64,000 bases of DNA, taken from Fennellomyces sp. T-0311 (lineage: Eukaryota; Mucoromycota; Mucoromycetes; Mucorales; Lichtheimiaceae). The stretch is taken from assembly GCA_025266875.1 (NCBI GenBank), contig JALLLT010000036.1:186001-250000 (forward strand), given 5' to 3'. The notes beneath the pieces were generated by a model that was not told where the DNA came from, did no database searches, and worked only from the letters and a program-made list of their open reading frames with translations. Shown piece by piece: positions 24,071 through 35,055 of this stretch. Numbering within the stretch: the stretch's first letter is position 1; each line of letters begins with the position of its first letter. The position numbers and the translations under genes were made by a program.

Positions 24071-26066
24071 ATGATGCATAACTTCATTTCGCTATCGCTT
24101 TATTATCTGCTCGTGACTGGGGTACCATGGCTCACTAGAGCATCTCCTATTGATGAAACAACCCATACAAGCCATCCACCATCATACTCCGTGCAGCCGA
24201 ACGATGCTGTTGATGATGTTTGTCCTTTTTACATGAGCAGAGGAAGTTCGCTGCTCGCAGATGCGGTACATATCTCAGTGTTATCCATCCATAATCACGT
24301 TGCATATTAAACGTTTATGATAGTTTGATCGCTTCCATGGTCTCTTTTACAAAGACCTGTCAACCTCGTTTGTAAAGTATTCAGGACCAGCTGGAAGTTC
24401 ATTGGAAGACACTGGTTTTGCAGACTCTGATGCGCAGAGTACTAGACAAGATCTTTTGGTGGCATCCGAATATCTTGCCAAACTGCAACCGGATTTCCGA
24501 TTCGATGCAGATGGTGCTGTCACTGCTATAACATCTACAGATCATACCAAGTATCATGTTTTTACATTGGATACATGTTCTTCTACATCATTTTTTACTG
24601 CGAGCGACATGTGTGCGTCCCTTTCATCGTCGCATCTATCTGATCCATCCGGTATGCTGTTCAGGGGGATTAGCTGGTCTGGTATCGATACTTCCCAGCT
24701 TGATGATCGTCGTACTATAGTAATCAACGTAAGTCCACTCTATTCATTACCTACATTGAAAGCGTACATTAGACTAAAAAAATGTCAATTGGGCCTTTTA
24801 GATTCCTATTCGCAGCAAGACACGTTTATCTATATTCACCAGTGCAGCAAGTGAAAGAATTGCCGATTGCCACACAGTCCTCAACTTTTTTGCCGTTGAT
24901 GAGAGCGGTGATTATGACACATCCGAAGCATCGTTCACTGTTATACGAGATGGATATGACTCATTCGAAGGTTTTATCCTTGCACCTAATGGTAAATAGC
25001 TGAGAAAGAGGATAACAAAAAAAGAGATTAATACGACTTTGTAGGTTATATTGAGGATATATCGTCAACAGAATATATAAGCGGGAAAGTGTTTGCAATG
25101 CAATTGACGGGCATTCGTGAATTTGGCGAATTCTCATGCGGTGAATATCAAGGGTGCTTCCCTGTCAGAGAACACTTGGAAATCATGTCTCCAAGAGCGG
25201 TTGAGGATGAAGTATCACCAGCAGATCCTGGCATTTCTACATCGACTGTTTCTACTGTGGGCCCAAGTACACTTTCTCCAACGGATCCTACTAGTGTTCG
25301 CACATCCACTATCACGGGTCCTAGCACGCTTTCTCCGACAGATCCAACTAGTGTCAGTACATCCACTATCACAGGCCCTAGCACACTTTCTCCAACAGAT
25401 CCGACTAGTGTCAGTACATCCACTATCACAGACCCCAGCACGCTTTCTCCGACAGATCCAACGAGTATAAGTACATCCACTCTCAGTTCTTCGTCATTGG
25501 AAAGTTCAACAACAGATGAGCCGTCTACAAGTGAATCCTCTACGGATAAATCTTCTACAGACGAATCTTCTACAGACGAATCTTCAACAGACGAATCTTC
25601 TACAGATGAGTCTTCTACAGATGAGTCTTCTACAGACGAGTCTTCTTCCTCATCCGAGGAACCAACCAGTGATACTTCCAGCTCCACAGAATCATCCACT
25701 AGTTCAAGTTCTTTCGAGCCATCATCTTCGATAACAACTGACGAATCTACGACCACCACTTGTTCACCAGAGACTACTACTGAGACTGATTCCAGAACAA
25801 CTACCACGACTACTGGAACATTGACTAAAACAAATACTACTACAAAAACAGCCACTAGGGAAAGGACCGTTGGAACTGCAAGTATAACGATAACAGAATC
25901 AGAAACAATCACAATGACTGCTACAGCAACAAACACATTCACATCAATTGACTCCACCAAAGTTACGAGCACTACAATTCATACCACGAGTAAACCTACT
26001 GTTTGGATACCGGTCCAAAACCAATGGCCACCAGATGTGGATGACGATTGGGATGACGAATATTGA
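24071..26066 (+). CDS. Secreted adhesin-like protein A (choice-of-anchor A-type head, Ser/Thr-rich stalk)
   Basis: First of three tandem paralogs. Exons 24071-24265, 24324-24728, 24802-24991, 25045-26066; 603 residues; phases 0,0,1 as in the other two. Signal peptide (about 1-25), then a globular head with FRFDADGAVTAI, YHVFTLDTC, LSDPSGMLF and TIVINIPI (conserved in all three), and a CGEYQGCFPV loop. The head lacks about 70-80 residues present in paralogs B and C (the segment after the GP motif holding the IG and GxV-x-Y strands), with the reading frame kept. The stalk has four copies of a 19-residue unit around GPSTLSPTDPTSVSTST, then eight or so copies of STDES, then Thr-rich sequence, all likely O-mannosylated. 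The C-terminus TVWIPVQNQWPP plus an acidic tail has no hydrophobic GPI segment. Wall attachment is inferred, function unknown. Confidence 0.8.
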
Positions 26067-27012
26067 GAATAAATGATTGGAAGCTTGATCACTTGGATAG
26101 AGAGAAAAACATTTGGTGAAAAGGCAAAACGAACTGTGCTACTCAAAATTTCAATTAGAAGTAGTTATGCACATAATATATAGTTTAATTACCTAGAAGA
26201 TATTATGTGATATCATATGGTACGCGCGAACTTAAAAGTATTGGATACTCACATTAAATAACTATATACAGGTTCAAATATGGGCACTAAAACGGTAGTA
26301 CGTAAACTGGAACTAAATATACATTGCTACTGTGCTAACTGTTTGTTTGTATGCCTTGAACCCGAGCTACTGGTAACCAATTATCTAGAGCTGCTTCGAT
26401 AAAAATGGCAGCAACCTTGCATTTACATGCATATAAGCTTTTACACAATGCAATTTAATATATTATATTTGTGTCAGTTTCTCTGACCAGAATTTATCAC
26501 GCGACCGCTTCACTGGGGAAGCACATACATTTAATTTATCAATTGTCATAGAGCAGGTCTGGTATAGCCAGGAACGAATAATCCACTTTTTTCAAAACAA
26601 ACTATCATTCTTTAAAGTATCATACTTCCGGAACGCCAGATATAGGTACCATTTGCAAGACAACTATCGATGAAATCGTCTAAGCATTGCTCAAGAATCA
26701 ACTTCGTTTAAATTAGCTTACTATGTTGAGGGCTAAATAATTTGAGATGTATACATTCGACATCAAGGAAACCCTCCATTACTTTCTCGACTTGATGATA
26801 TCGTGGATATTAAATGAGCTCTTACGTTGATACAAGTGTTTTGCCTGGTGATTTCTTGATGGCTGTAATCCAAATAATTCTTGTGCATTCTACGTATGCA
26901 GAAGTAAGCGACCCTTGTGCATTCCGATGACCCTTAGATCGCGTCCAAATCAATATTTATAACCATGATAATTACAAATTTGACGCTTTTGTACTGTGGA
27001 GCAATTCATTCG
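26067..27012. other. Intergenic between paralogs A and B
   Basis: AT-rich spacer without coding signal. A TATTTATAA box at about 26953-26961 precedes gene B; the ATG at 26965 in the same frame lies too close to it to be the start. Confidence 0.5.
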
Positions 27013-28791
27013 ATGCGCATTATCGAAAGTTCATTTTTCCTACTTGCACTTGGAGTGTCATGCCATGCTGGCATTATTCGATCGAAAGACGGAATTCCGA
27101 CGAACCGCATATACCCGCGACAAGATAAAAGACAAATCATTGGTCTATATGACATATGTCCTTTGAGTGAATATTCGGAGACTAGCGAGAATAGAAAGAC
27201 GGTAACAACTCTTCTTTCCAAAAGTCATAAAGTGCTCACATTATGTATATATGCCAGTTTAATCACTTTTCAATTTTCACGCGTACTGACTTTGTTTCAT
27301 CGGGCACAAGGTTTTCAGGGCCTATCCTTGCTGGAAACTCAGTACACTTGACAGCCACCTCTGATGTTACTATCGGCCAAGATGATCCAGCACAATGCAG
27401 TAATGATTACGATATTACAAGCTATGGTTTAGTGGCTGGAAGTAATATCATACATTCCGGGGACACCATCGTTTACGGAAGTGTTAATTATGGAAGAGAA
27501 AATGGCCTTGAGGGAGGAGGAGCTTACATGCTGTATGATCCAGCTTGCTCGCTCTCGCTGAGAAGTACAGGTTCTTCCCTGGCTTTCGACATTAGCAGTA
27601 ATCTGGGTGCTTCATCGTCATATTTTTCTACTATGACGCCCACTTATCGGTTCGACGCGTCTGGTGCAGTCTCTAGCACAGGATTTTCTAGTTCCAGCCC
27701 TTATACGGTCTTCTTGCTTGATACCTGTAATTATGGATCATCGTATGCAGAGTCAACTCAATGTGCAGGGCTTGTATCTCCATACCTATCCAATCCGAGT
27801 GGAATGCTTTTCGGTGATCCTGCATGGAACGGTATTGATACTACCTTACTTAGTCCTACTACTACTATTGTGATTAATGTAAGTTTATCAATTGGATATC
27901 GATGCAATCATTTTGCTTCCTTTTGCTTATAAACATTGCTCAATTAGATTCCTGTCAGAAGTGGCATGCAGATCTGGACCAATTATCCCAGTTTGGGACT
28001 TGCCAATTGCCGTACAATCTTTAACTTTTACCCAGCCGATGACCATGGGATATTTACCAATACCAAAAGTAACGAGATCATCTATTCCGGAGACGGTACT
28101 TTTGAAGGGTTTATCATTGCATACCGGGGTTTGTAAAGACAGTCAATGAAAAAAATACTATTTGCTTACAGGTTTATTAGGTATTGTTAGAAGTATATCG
28201 TCAGGGACCTTTGCGGGAAAGTTGTTTGCAGAGCAACTTGAAACTGGCAATTTTGATGACTTTTCTAAGTGTGACAATTATGACGGATGTTTCCCAGTCT
28301 TAGAGATGTACACAGAAAATCCTGAGGAATCGTCAACCTCTGAAAGTGAATCCGAATCCACGAGTTCTGTAAGCGAAACTGAATCAAGCTCGTCTGAAGA
28401 ATCGTCAACCTCTGAAAGTGAATCCGAATCCACGAGTTCTGCAAGCGAAACTGAATCAAGCTCGTCTGAAGAGTCGTCAACCACAAGCTGCGATCAAGAA
28501 ACAACTACTGAGACTGATTCCAAGACTACTACGACCACAGTTGGGACATTGACATCTACCGGTGTATCCACTGCAACAATCACCCACAAAACTACTCTTG
28601 ACTCGACAGCCATAGTCACAGTAACGAATCCAGGAACAACTACACTGGCCACCACTACAACGGATACATATACTTCGGTTGATTCTACGCAGATTACAAC
28701 TACCACAACTTACACGACTAGCCAGCCTACGGTCTTGGTCCCTGTTCAGAATGAATTGCCATCAGAAAACGATAAAGAATGGGATTACTAG
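27013..28791 (+). CDS. Secreted adhesin-like protein B (choice-of-anchor A-type head)
   Basis: Second paralog. Exons 27013-27201, 27258-27878, 27948-28128, 28172-28791; 536 residues. The start at MRIIESSF is chosen because it aligns with MHFIELSV of paralog C and gives a clean signal peptide ending SCHAG. The head is complete: FNHFSIFTRTDF, GPILAGNSVHL, VTIGQDD, YGLVAGSNI, TIVYGSVNYG, YRFDASGAVSS, LLDTC, NPSGMLFGDPAWNGIDT, TIVINIPV. The order FNxF...GP-x-x-AG...IG...GLVAG is like the choice-of-anchor A domain described in bacterial and fungal surface proteins; that name is my inference. The stalk has two copies of a 23-residue Ser/Glu unit (SSTSESESESTSS), then a Thr-rich region, then TVLVPVQNELP. 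No GPI signal seen. Confidence 0.82.
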
Positions 28792-28843
28792 GATGACAAG
28801 ATAGAATGGAAAAAATGGAACAGCAAAAAGAAGGATAACAATA

Positions 28844-29699
28844 GGGGGTTTCAGAGTTGAAAATCTGGTTGCATATGCAAAAAATTTACATAAACTATTC
28901 ATTTCCCGATGGCCAATAAGATTTTATGTCATTTTTTCAACTCTGAAACCCCCATGCATAAACTTGCTACAAACTAGACATAAAAAAAAGCGCTGTTTAC
29001 AAAATGATTACACAAACTTTTTTCTTCTTCTTCAGAAACAGTTTATTGTGTAGAAGGCATGGGCAGCTTATTTACACGTTCTTTTAATAACTCGCGTTTC
29101 AAGTGAAGCAATGATAGAAGGATATGTCACAACTGTATGAAGCAAGCACACAAATTATTTGTCATTTATATAGCTGTGTAAAAGGTTATCACATCTTATT
29201 TTCAAAGCCTATGTTACTCTCAGTTGTTCACAGATTCTGTTGGCTGCAACGCGATGACAATCCCGAGTCACTCGCTTCTATTCTATGTGAGGACTCATCA
29301 ACGCAATGTCAGTTCAATATATCATGAGTCATGCCTTCTTCATTGGGCCAGATTTTTCCATCAGCATGATCCACTTTGCGCTCTACGATCCTGTTGGCTC
29401 GATGACCACACTGACCCTGAGTCACCTCTGACTTCCACCTGTGATATCCCATTACCGCTCGTATTATATTGGATGAGTCATTCTCAGTTTGTCCACTCGG
29501 TAGTACGAAATGTCCGCTTGTGATACCATTGACTTTATGTCAACTTTTGCATATGCAAAAAATTTTTTATGTCATTTTCCAGGCGACATAAAAAATTTTG
29601 CATATGCAAAAAGTTTGCATAAACTTTCAGCCAATCAGATTTTATGTCAAAAATTTTATGCTTTGCATATGCAACCCCATTTTCAACTCTGAAACCCCC
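28844..29699. mobile_element. Non-autonomous TIR element (856 bp) with TA flanks and a nested copy of its own end
   Basis: Left end 28844-28863 (GGGGGTTTCAGAGTTGAAAA) is the exact reverse complement of the right end 29680-29699, and TA lies outside both (28842-28843, 29700-29701). The right-end sequence also occurs at 28934-28953, so 28844-28953 alone forms a 110-bp inverted-repeat unit. Inside are four copies of GCATATGCAA with attached AAAATTT/ACATAAA words near 28871, 29548, 29600 and 29664. No transposase ORF is present. Confidence 0.75.
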
Positions 29700-29705
29700 T
29701 AATAT

Positions 29706-29787
29706 CACTGTAAAAAAAATTGGTAATAAAGACGGTTTTCCAAGTTTTATAGCTTATGGAACCCGTATTCCTACGTTTTTTACAGTG
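29706..29787. repeat. Short palindromic TIR element
   Basis: Starts CACTGTAAAAAA (29706-29717) and ends TTTTTTACAGTG (29776-29787), an exact inverted pair around 58 bp of unique sequence. It lies only 6 bp from the right end of the previous element. It resembles a tiny MITE, but no clear target duplication is seen. Confidence 0.5.
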
Positions 29788-30611
29788 AAGTGGGTGTGAT
29801 GGTAGAAATCACCTTCCAAAAGTGAAATACGCAGTGTAGATATGTAATAATAAATGTGACATAAAAGCTGTACTAGAGGATACAGGAATCTATACAAAAC
29901 AATGGACATATTTAAGGACGTGATGGTAGTAACAGTCCTTTAAGTAGGTACTCACCATGTCTCCTGTAGTACTACCGTGAATTAAGTATATAATATTTTA
30001 AAGTGACCATATAATATTAGTGTATCAAGAAACCACAATGCGTTTATCAAGTAGCGCTTGATAGTAACATGATGGGTAGAATTAGGACGTACGTAGCGAT
30101 TAAAGCCTTTTTAAAAACCCTCAGAAGCGCTGATTCAAGCAAACACTTGCTTGATAGCAATAGAACGCGGTTCCGACTAATAATTTTTATATTTTGTGTG
30201 CTGTGTTTTCAATGATATAGCTCGTCTTCTATGAGTTATTTATAATTGGACCGGGATCATAGCGAGATATGTATATTCATGGAGATAAGTATTGTTATTA
30301 TTCATTCCAACGATCTTTATAAACAATCTCATCCCCAAAACCTGAGCGAGCACATACATGGATCATTTCACAAAATCTTCTTTTCTGTTTGTTAATTATA
30401 GTAGAAGGTGACAGGCGTCTTCTTTATTAAGTTTACCACAGCTTACATTTCTTTGTAGTTCAGATGTAAACTGTATTCATATCCGTAGGTGTTTTAATGC
30501 TTATACATTCCAACAAAGAGAGAGAAAAATAATAGACCAATGCTTATAAACGGAATGGTATGAATTTTTTATTCATATCGCTTTATTTTATGAAGTTTTA
30601 ATATCTCTACA

Positions 30612-32225
30612 ATGCACTTCATTGAACTGTCGGTTCTTTTGCTTGCACTTGGATCATCATGTCATGCAGCATCCCTTTCAAACCGTAGATCATTGATGCA
30701 AAAGAATCACTTGGCTACACGTCAGGATCCGGCTGTCATTGATGCGTGTTCTTTATCATCAAGTGCAGGAGAATCAGCAATGTCGAATGTGGTAGGTCAT
30801 ATTGTTTCTTAATATTCCAGTTTTCGAATGCTAACGTTATCTTCCAGCTTAATCATTTCACTGGTCTTTTCAGTGATAGCCTCTACACTTATGACACACA
30901 CTTTCCAGGTCCAGTCGCTGCCGGCGTAGAAATTAATCTTCTTGGTAGTGGCGAAGTGACAATCGGGAAGGACCATCCTTCTGTCTGTTCAAGTCAGCAT
31001 GACACCAATGTTTATAGTTATGGTTTGGTCACTCGCGGTAGCATTGTTGCAACGAACCCTTCAAAAGTCACTGTATACGGAAACGTTTTATATGGAGCAG
31101 ATATTGATGGGCCACTTCAAGAGGATGATGCTTCCTGCTTACTAGATCATGGAATTGGTCTTTTTAATTTTACTGCACTTCACGCAAATCTTCAGGCGGC
31201 ATCCGACTATCTGGGTAGGATGCAGCCCGACTTCCGCTTTGATGCAACTGGTGCTGTTACCGCGTTATCTAATCCAACACACCACCCTGAATACCATGTT
31301 TTCACACTTGACACCTGCTCATCTACATCGTCTTACGTACCTACTAACGGTGCATGTGCCGCATTCTATCAAGGGTTCTTGTCTGATCCATCCGGTATGC
31401 TCTTTGGTGACAATCAGTGGGCAGGTATAGATACTAGCCTACTTGACAGTAGCCGTACCATCGTGATCAATGTAAGCTTAATAGTGATACACTGATAATG
31501 GAGTCACTAACTGACTTATTGCTTCCTCATTAAACAGATTCCAATCAGAAATGAAGGGGATTTACAAATATTTACGAATATTCCGAGTCAAGGGCTTCCA
31601 AGCTGTCGTACTATTTTCAACTTTTTTACAGTGGATGAAGTCGGCGATCATGTCATCTCTGAAGCAAGTTTCCAAGTACACCGCGGAGGAGATGGTGTTT
31701 TTGAGGGACTATTCCTTGCACCTAATGGTAAGTACAAGGTTGGATATACAAGGATACACGTACTTATAGAGCTCGTTAGGACGTATCACTGCCGATTTTG
31801 GAGCCGCGTTTTCTGGAAAAATGTTTGCGGGACGTTTTGATAATAGCAACAACTTTGGCGAGTTTACGTGTGGCGGTTATGAAGGATGCTTCCCCATTGG
31901 ACAACGTGATATCAGTGAACCATTAGAAGAAGAGGAACCATGTTCAACTACAACTGTCACCTTAACAACCGACTATTCAACAACGACTGAAATTGATCAG
32001 ACCGTGATAGTTTCCGATATAAGTACTGTAACGAGCACCCATATGGTATCCACTGGAGAAACCACAGAACATACAACAGGGGATCCTACTACCATTATAG
32101 AGACTGTTACCACAACGGCTACATTTACTTCGGGTACATCGGAACCAACGACCACAACGGCTACTATTACCGGTCACACCACAGTGTGGGTACCTGTTGC
32201 TGACAAGTGGCCACCTAAGGTGTAG
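30612..32225 (+). CDS. Secreted adhesin-like protein C (choice-of-anchor A-type head)
   Basis: Third paralog. Exons 30612-30791, 30848-31471, 31538-31727, 31780-32225; 479 residues, same phases as A and B. Signal peptide ends near SCHAAS. The head is complete, with LNHFTGLF, GPVAAGVEI, VTIGKDHPS, YGLVTRGSI, VTVYGNVLYG, RFDATGAVTAL, YHVFTLDTC, DPSGMLFGDNQWAGIDT and TIVINIPIR. It is closest to A in the second half of the head (LQAASDYLGRMQPDFRFDA against LLVASEYLAKLQPDFRFDA). The stalk is short and Thr-rich rather than repeat-built, and the protein ends TVWVPVADKWPPKV. Four or more conserved Cys suggest disulfides outside the cell. Function unknown; a wall or surface role is inferred. Confidence 0.82.
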
Positions 32226-33665
32226 TAGATGTCTACTAGATGGAAAATGTTGATCGTTAGTTAGCAGTTTAAATGTTACGTAGATTAGGAATATCACGTA
32301 TTGAATTGCTGTCTTTATTTATCATATGGCTATTTAAAATTTGACAAAAAGTTTTTTAGCATCTTTGAATAATCGATATAACTATGTTAATTATCGAACG
32401 TATATTCTTCTTGTTGACCAAATACGAGAAATTGTAGATAATGGTTAGAAATAAATATAAAATACTGTCAAGGTCGATTTTGTTCACGAACAATGGAGAA
32501 ACTGCAAAGTACTTGAAACCGTTGAAGTGTAAAGCTCATCTAGACGTCCCGCCTGCGGTGCTACAATTGATACTTGGGGAGCATCGCATCAAATTATATT
32601 GAATAATATAGTCGTTATATGGCATTAATGCTACCAGTCCCTGTGCTGCTCTCATCCACAGATATTTCGTAAATTTCCCGTTCACGCTCCATTACGTTGA
32701 ATAGGTAACAAAAACGTTACTCCTATGCAGCTTTTATAGGAGCCCACGCCCTGATTCCATAACATTGCAGCACATACCGTTCGAAGTACATATTCGTGGT
32801 TGCTTTTCCGTAGAGCACGAATCCCGGGCCCACTACGAGCACAAGAGAATTGGTTGCTAGGAAGCTGTTGGCTAATGGGTCCTTCTTCTTGGTGCCTTTA
32901 TTAACATTGACACTGACATTACTGCAGCACTTCTTGAGCAGATTCAGTTTCGTATTGCTTATTATCTGGACTAGGTTTGCATGCTGTACGACGAAGTTTT
33001 CCCATAGTTATGTAGGTGATTGCGTAAACTTTTATGAAGGATTATAAAAAAGCGCTTTGTGAACGTGCTGACGCCATTTTTCTACCTTGGCTATATTGCT
33101 GATCATCGATAAACATCTATGATATTCTTTGTAAAAGCAAGGGAGCGACCTTGTGATTTAGTTGTGAACATGTGTCTAGTTATTTACGCTACGAATATAA
33201 TACATAAGGTATACATTTTGCTCAGTTTCAGTATTATCGGTAAAGTACATCAAGCACATATATATATTTGTTCTCTACCGCCACGTCCAAATTACGATGC
33301 GTCATCATTATCCTGCTCATCATCCTACTGATTGAAGCCAAAGAATCTACAAGCTATATCGTAATGACCAATCCAAATGTACATTGGTAAAGGTTTAAAA
33401 GTAGCCAGCAAACAATTTCACGGTTTCTAGGAAATATTAGTAAGAAAAGATCGAGTAGGTACGGTGGTAATGGACGATGCAAAACATTGAATATAATGTA
33501 TCCCCCTAACAACTCACAGTACTCATTTTGAATATCTTCACCGATTTCACGCTTCCGTTTATGATCCTCTCTATCAGACGGAGCCATTTCCTCTTATGCT
33601 TCCTGATCTTCTCTATCTCCATCATGCTCTGTACCGTAATGTTGAGCAGTAGAATTTATTAAATA
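32226..33665. other. Intergenic, weak ORFs only
   Basis: AT-rich. A minus-strand frame 33354-33587 (MAPSDREDHKRKREIG...) starts convincingly but soon turns into unrelated hydrophobic sequence; a splice donor at its EY codon and acceptor downstream would lead at once to a stop. I do not count it as a gene. A plus-strand frame at 32850-33047 has no support. Confidence 0.4.
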
Positions 33666-34366
33666 TCACATATCCGAGTATAAAAATTCACTAAACCCTC
33701 TTTGGTGCTTATCTTTGAATCCTATAAAAAAATGATCAACATTTCGCCGGTAATAAAATGTGTTGCATTTTCCTTGGCAGAGTTTTATGAACTTATCAAC
33801 ATCTCCCATTTCGTGTAGTGCATGCTCCGAGGCGCCCGTATTTCTTCAATGTGCTTACCATGTTATTGAAATATTACCTTACCTATGAACATACCAGTAG
33901 TTGCTAAAGCCACTTCTATATGGTGATCCTCGGGATTATGAGGAGATATCATTACGCCGATATTACAATCAAAGATTTCACTCATCATGTACATCTTGGA
34001 AGTAATAATGCGTCTCCACGCCTCAATCACATTCCGTCGCTCGCTAATCCCGCTGGGTAGCTGTAGCAATTGATCATTCAGTTCGTTGACTTCCTCCTTT
34101 ATGCGCTTAAGCTTATCCGGAGAGAGAGCTTGGAACGCCTCAATAATTTCTGTGTTGGTGGCACCCAATTGAGGGTTCGATATTTTCACGACAGCGCCAT
34201 TGACTAAATAGAAAACATTTACGGTTATCGTATATGGGTCATTGAACCTGACATTGTCGTTCATCATCTGAGCCATTGGAGACCAGATGGGTGGAAATGT
34301 TGTATTGACTAAGCTTTCTAGTACGTCTAGATCTTCTGAGCGAAGTGATCGCGTAGACTGAGACAT
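33666..34366 (-). CDS. Unrecognised protein, 179 residues
   Basis: Two exons on the minus strand, 34366-33883 and 33721-33666, joined by an intron of 161 nt whose removal keeps phase and gives GFKDKHQRGFSEFLYSDM at the end. The start MSQSTRSLRSED is chosen over an upstream frame extension without promoter features. The sequence is mixed alpha/beta with an amphipathic helix (LKRIKEEVNELNDQLL) and a conserved-looking core (MMSEIFDCNIGVMIS, HHIEVALATTG). No signal peptide or membrane segment. No family recognised. Divergent from the monooxygenase gene at 35056. Confidence 0.5.
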
Positions 34367-35055
34367 TTTGGTTATAAAGTAGAAAGCAGCTACTGGGGCG
34401 AGTTTAGAGAGTAGCAAATTCGGGGACGACTCAGTTGCCTGAGGCGTAAAGAATGCAAGGAGCGGTATTAAGATACGTCTGTTCTTCCTGTGCAACTTTA
34501 CCAGACTCTAACAGCGTGAACACGCTTGGATAAAGACACTGCCCAAGACGAATATAAGTGACATCGTAATAAACGAAGTCTGCTGCAGATTTAAGCAGAC
34601 GTTAATATGACAACAAGGTTGATGCGGCGCGTACGTCTCTATAGTTAAGAAAAACATTCGGTACCGAAGTCATTTTCAGAAAACAAAGGCTGAGCACGTA
34701 TCTTGTTGGATCATGTTTGATCTTATTTACAGTATGCAAACCTTGTGACGCGAGAGTTACCCTTTTGCTTAGAATCTTTTGAAGAGTCGATTCCTAGATC
34801 ACAACTGGGATGACCAACAAGTGTGATGTTGTCAGCACTCAATCGGGAAAATCAACTGCTGGGAAATGAGAAAGGTTATGTGAATGTTTGTTACGAATGG
34901 GTAATGTGGAACGGCACGTTGCTGGAAGATAGGCACACAAGTGAATCATGCCACATTTTATTGTTACTGCTTAAAAAATGAGCCCACACGTTTTTCCGAC
35001 ATATAAAAAGATTCAGGGCGGGTGCCCACGCTTCTTTTTTACACAATATTAATCA
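34367..35055. promoter_or_regulatory. Divergent promoter region
   Basis: About 690 bp between the unrecognised gene and the FAD monooxygenase. A TATAAAA sits near 35002-35008, some 50 bp before the monooxygenase ATG. No ORF of interest. Confidence 0.45.

Larger units (their letters stand above)
28792..30611. other. Intergenic between paralogs B and C, filled with inverted-repeat elements
   Basis: Holds the 28844-29699 element, an adjacent 82-bp palindromic element, and about 800 bp of AT-rich DNA (29790-30600) without recognisable features. Confidence 0.6.

Noticed and set aside
25260..25640. Tandem DNA repeats considered as a CRISPR array or minisatellite
   Set aside because: The repeats are in frame within the adhesin A stalk and have no unique spacers; the organism is eukaryotic.
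25148..25972. Long minus-strand ORF (Val/Ser-rich) opposite the adhesin A stalk
   Set aside because: It is the antisense of a low-complexity Ser/Thr repeat, which automatically gives a long open frame.
26965..27012. Upstream in-frame ATG for adhesin B
   Set aside because: It lies within a few bases of the TATA box and would bury the signal peptide; the start at 27013 matches paralog C.
32850..33047. Hydrophobic 65-codon ORF
   Set aside because: No promoter, splice signals or similarity; composition fits random AT-rich DNA.
33354..33587. Minus-strand ORF starting MAPSDREDHKRKREIG
   Set aside because: The start looks protein-like but the remainder is hydrophobic nonsense and the only splice option leads straight to a stop.
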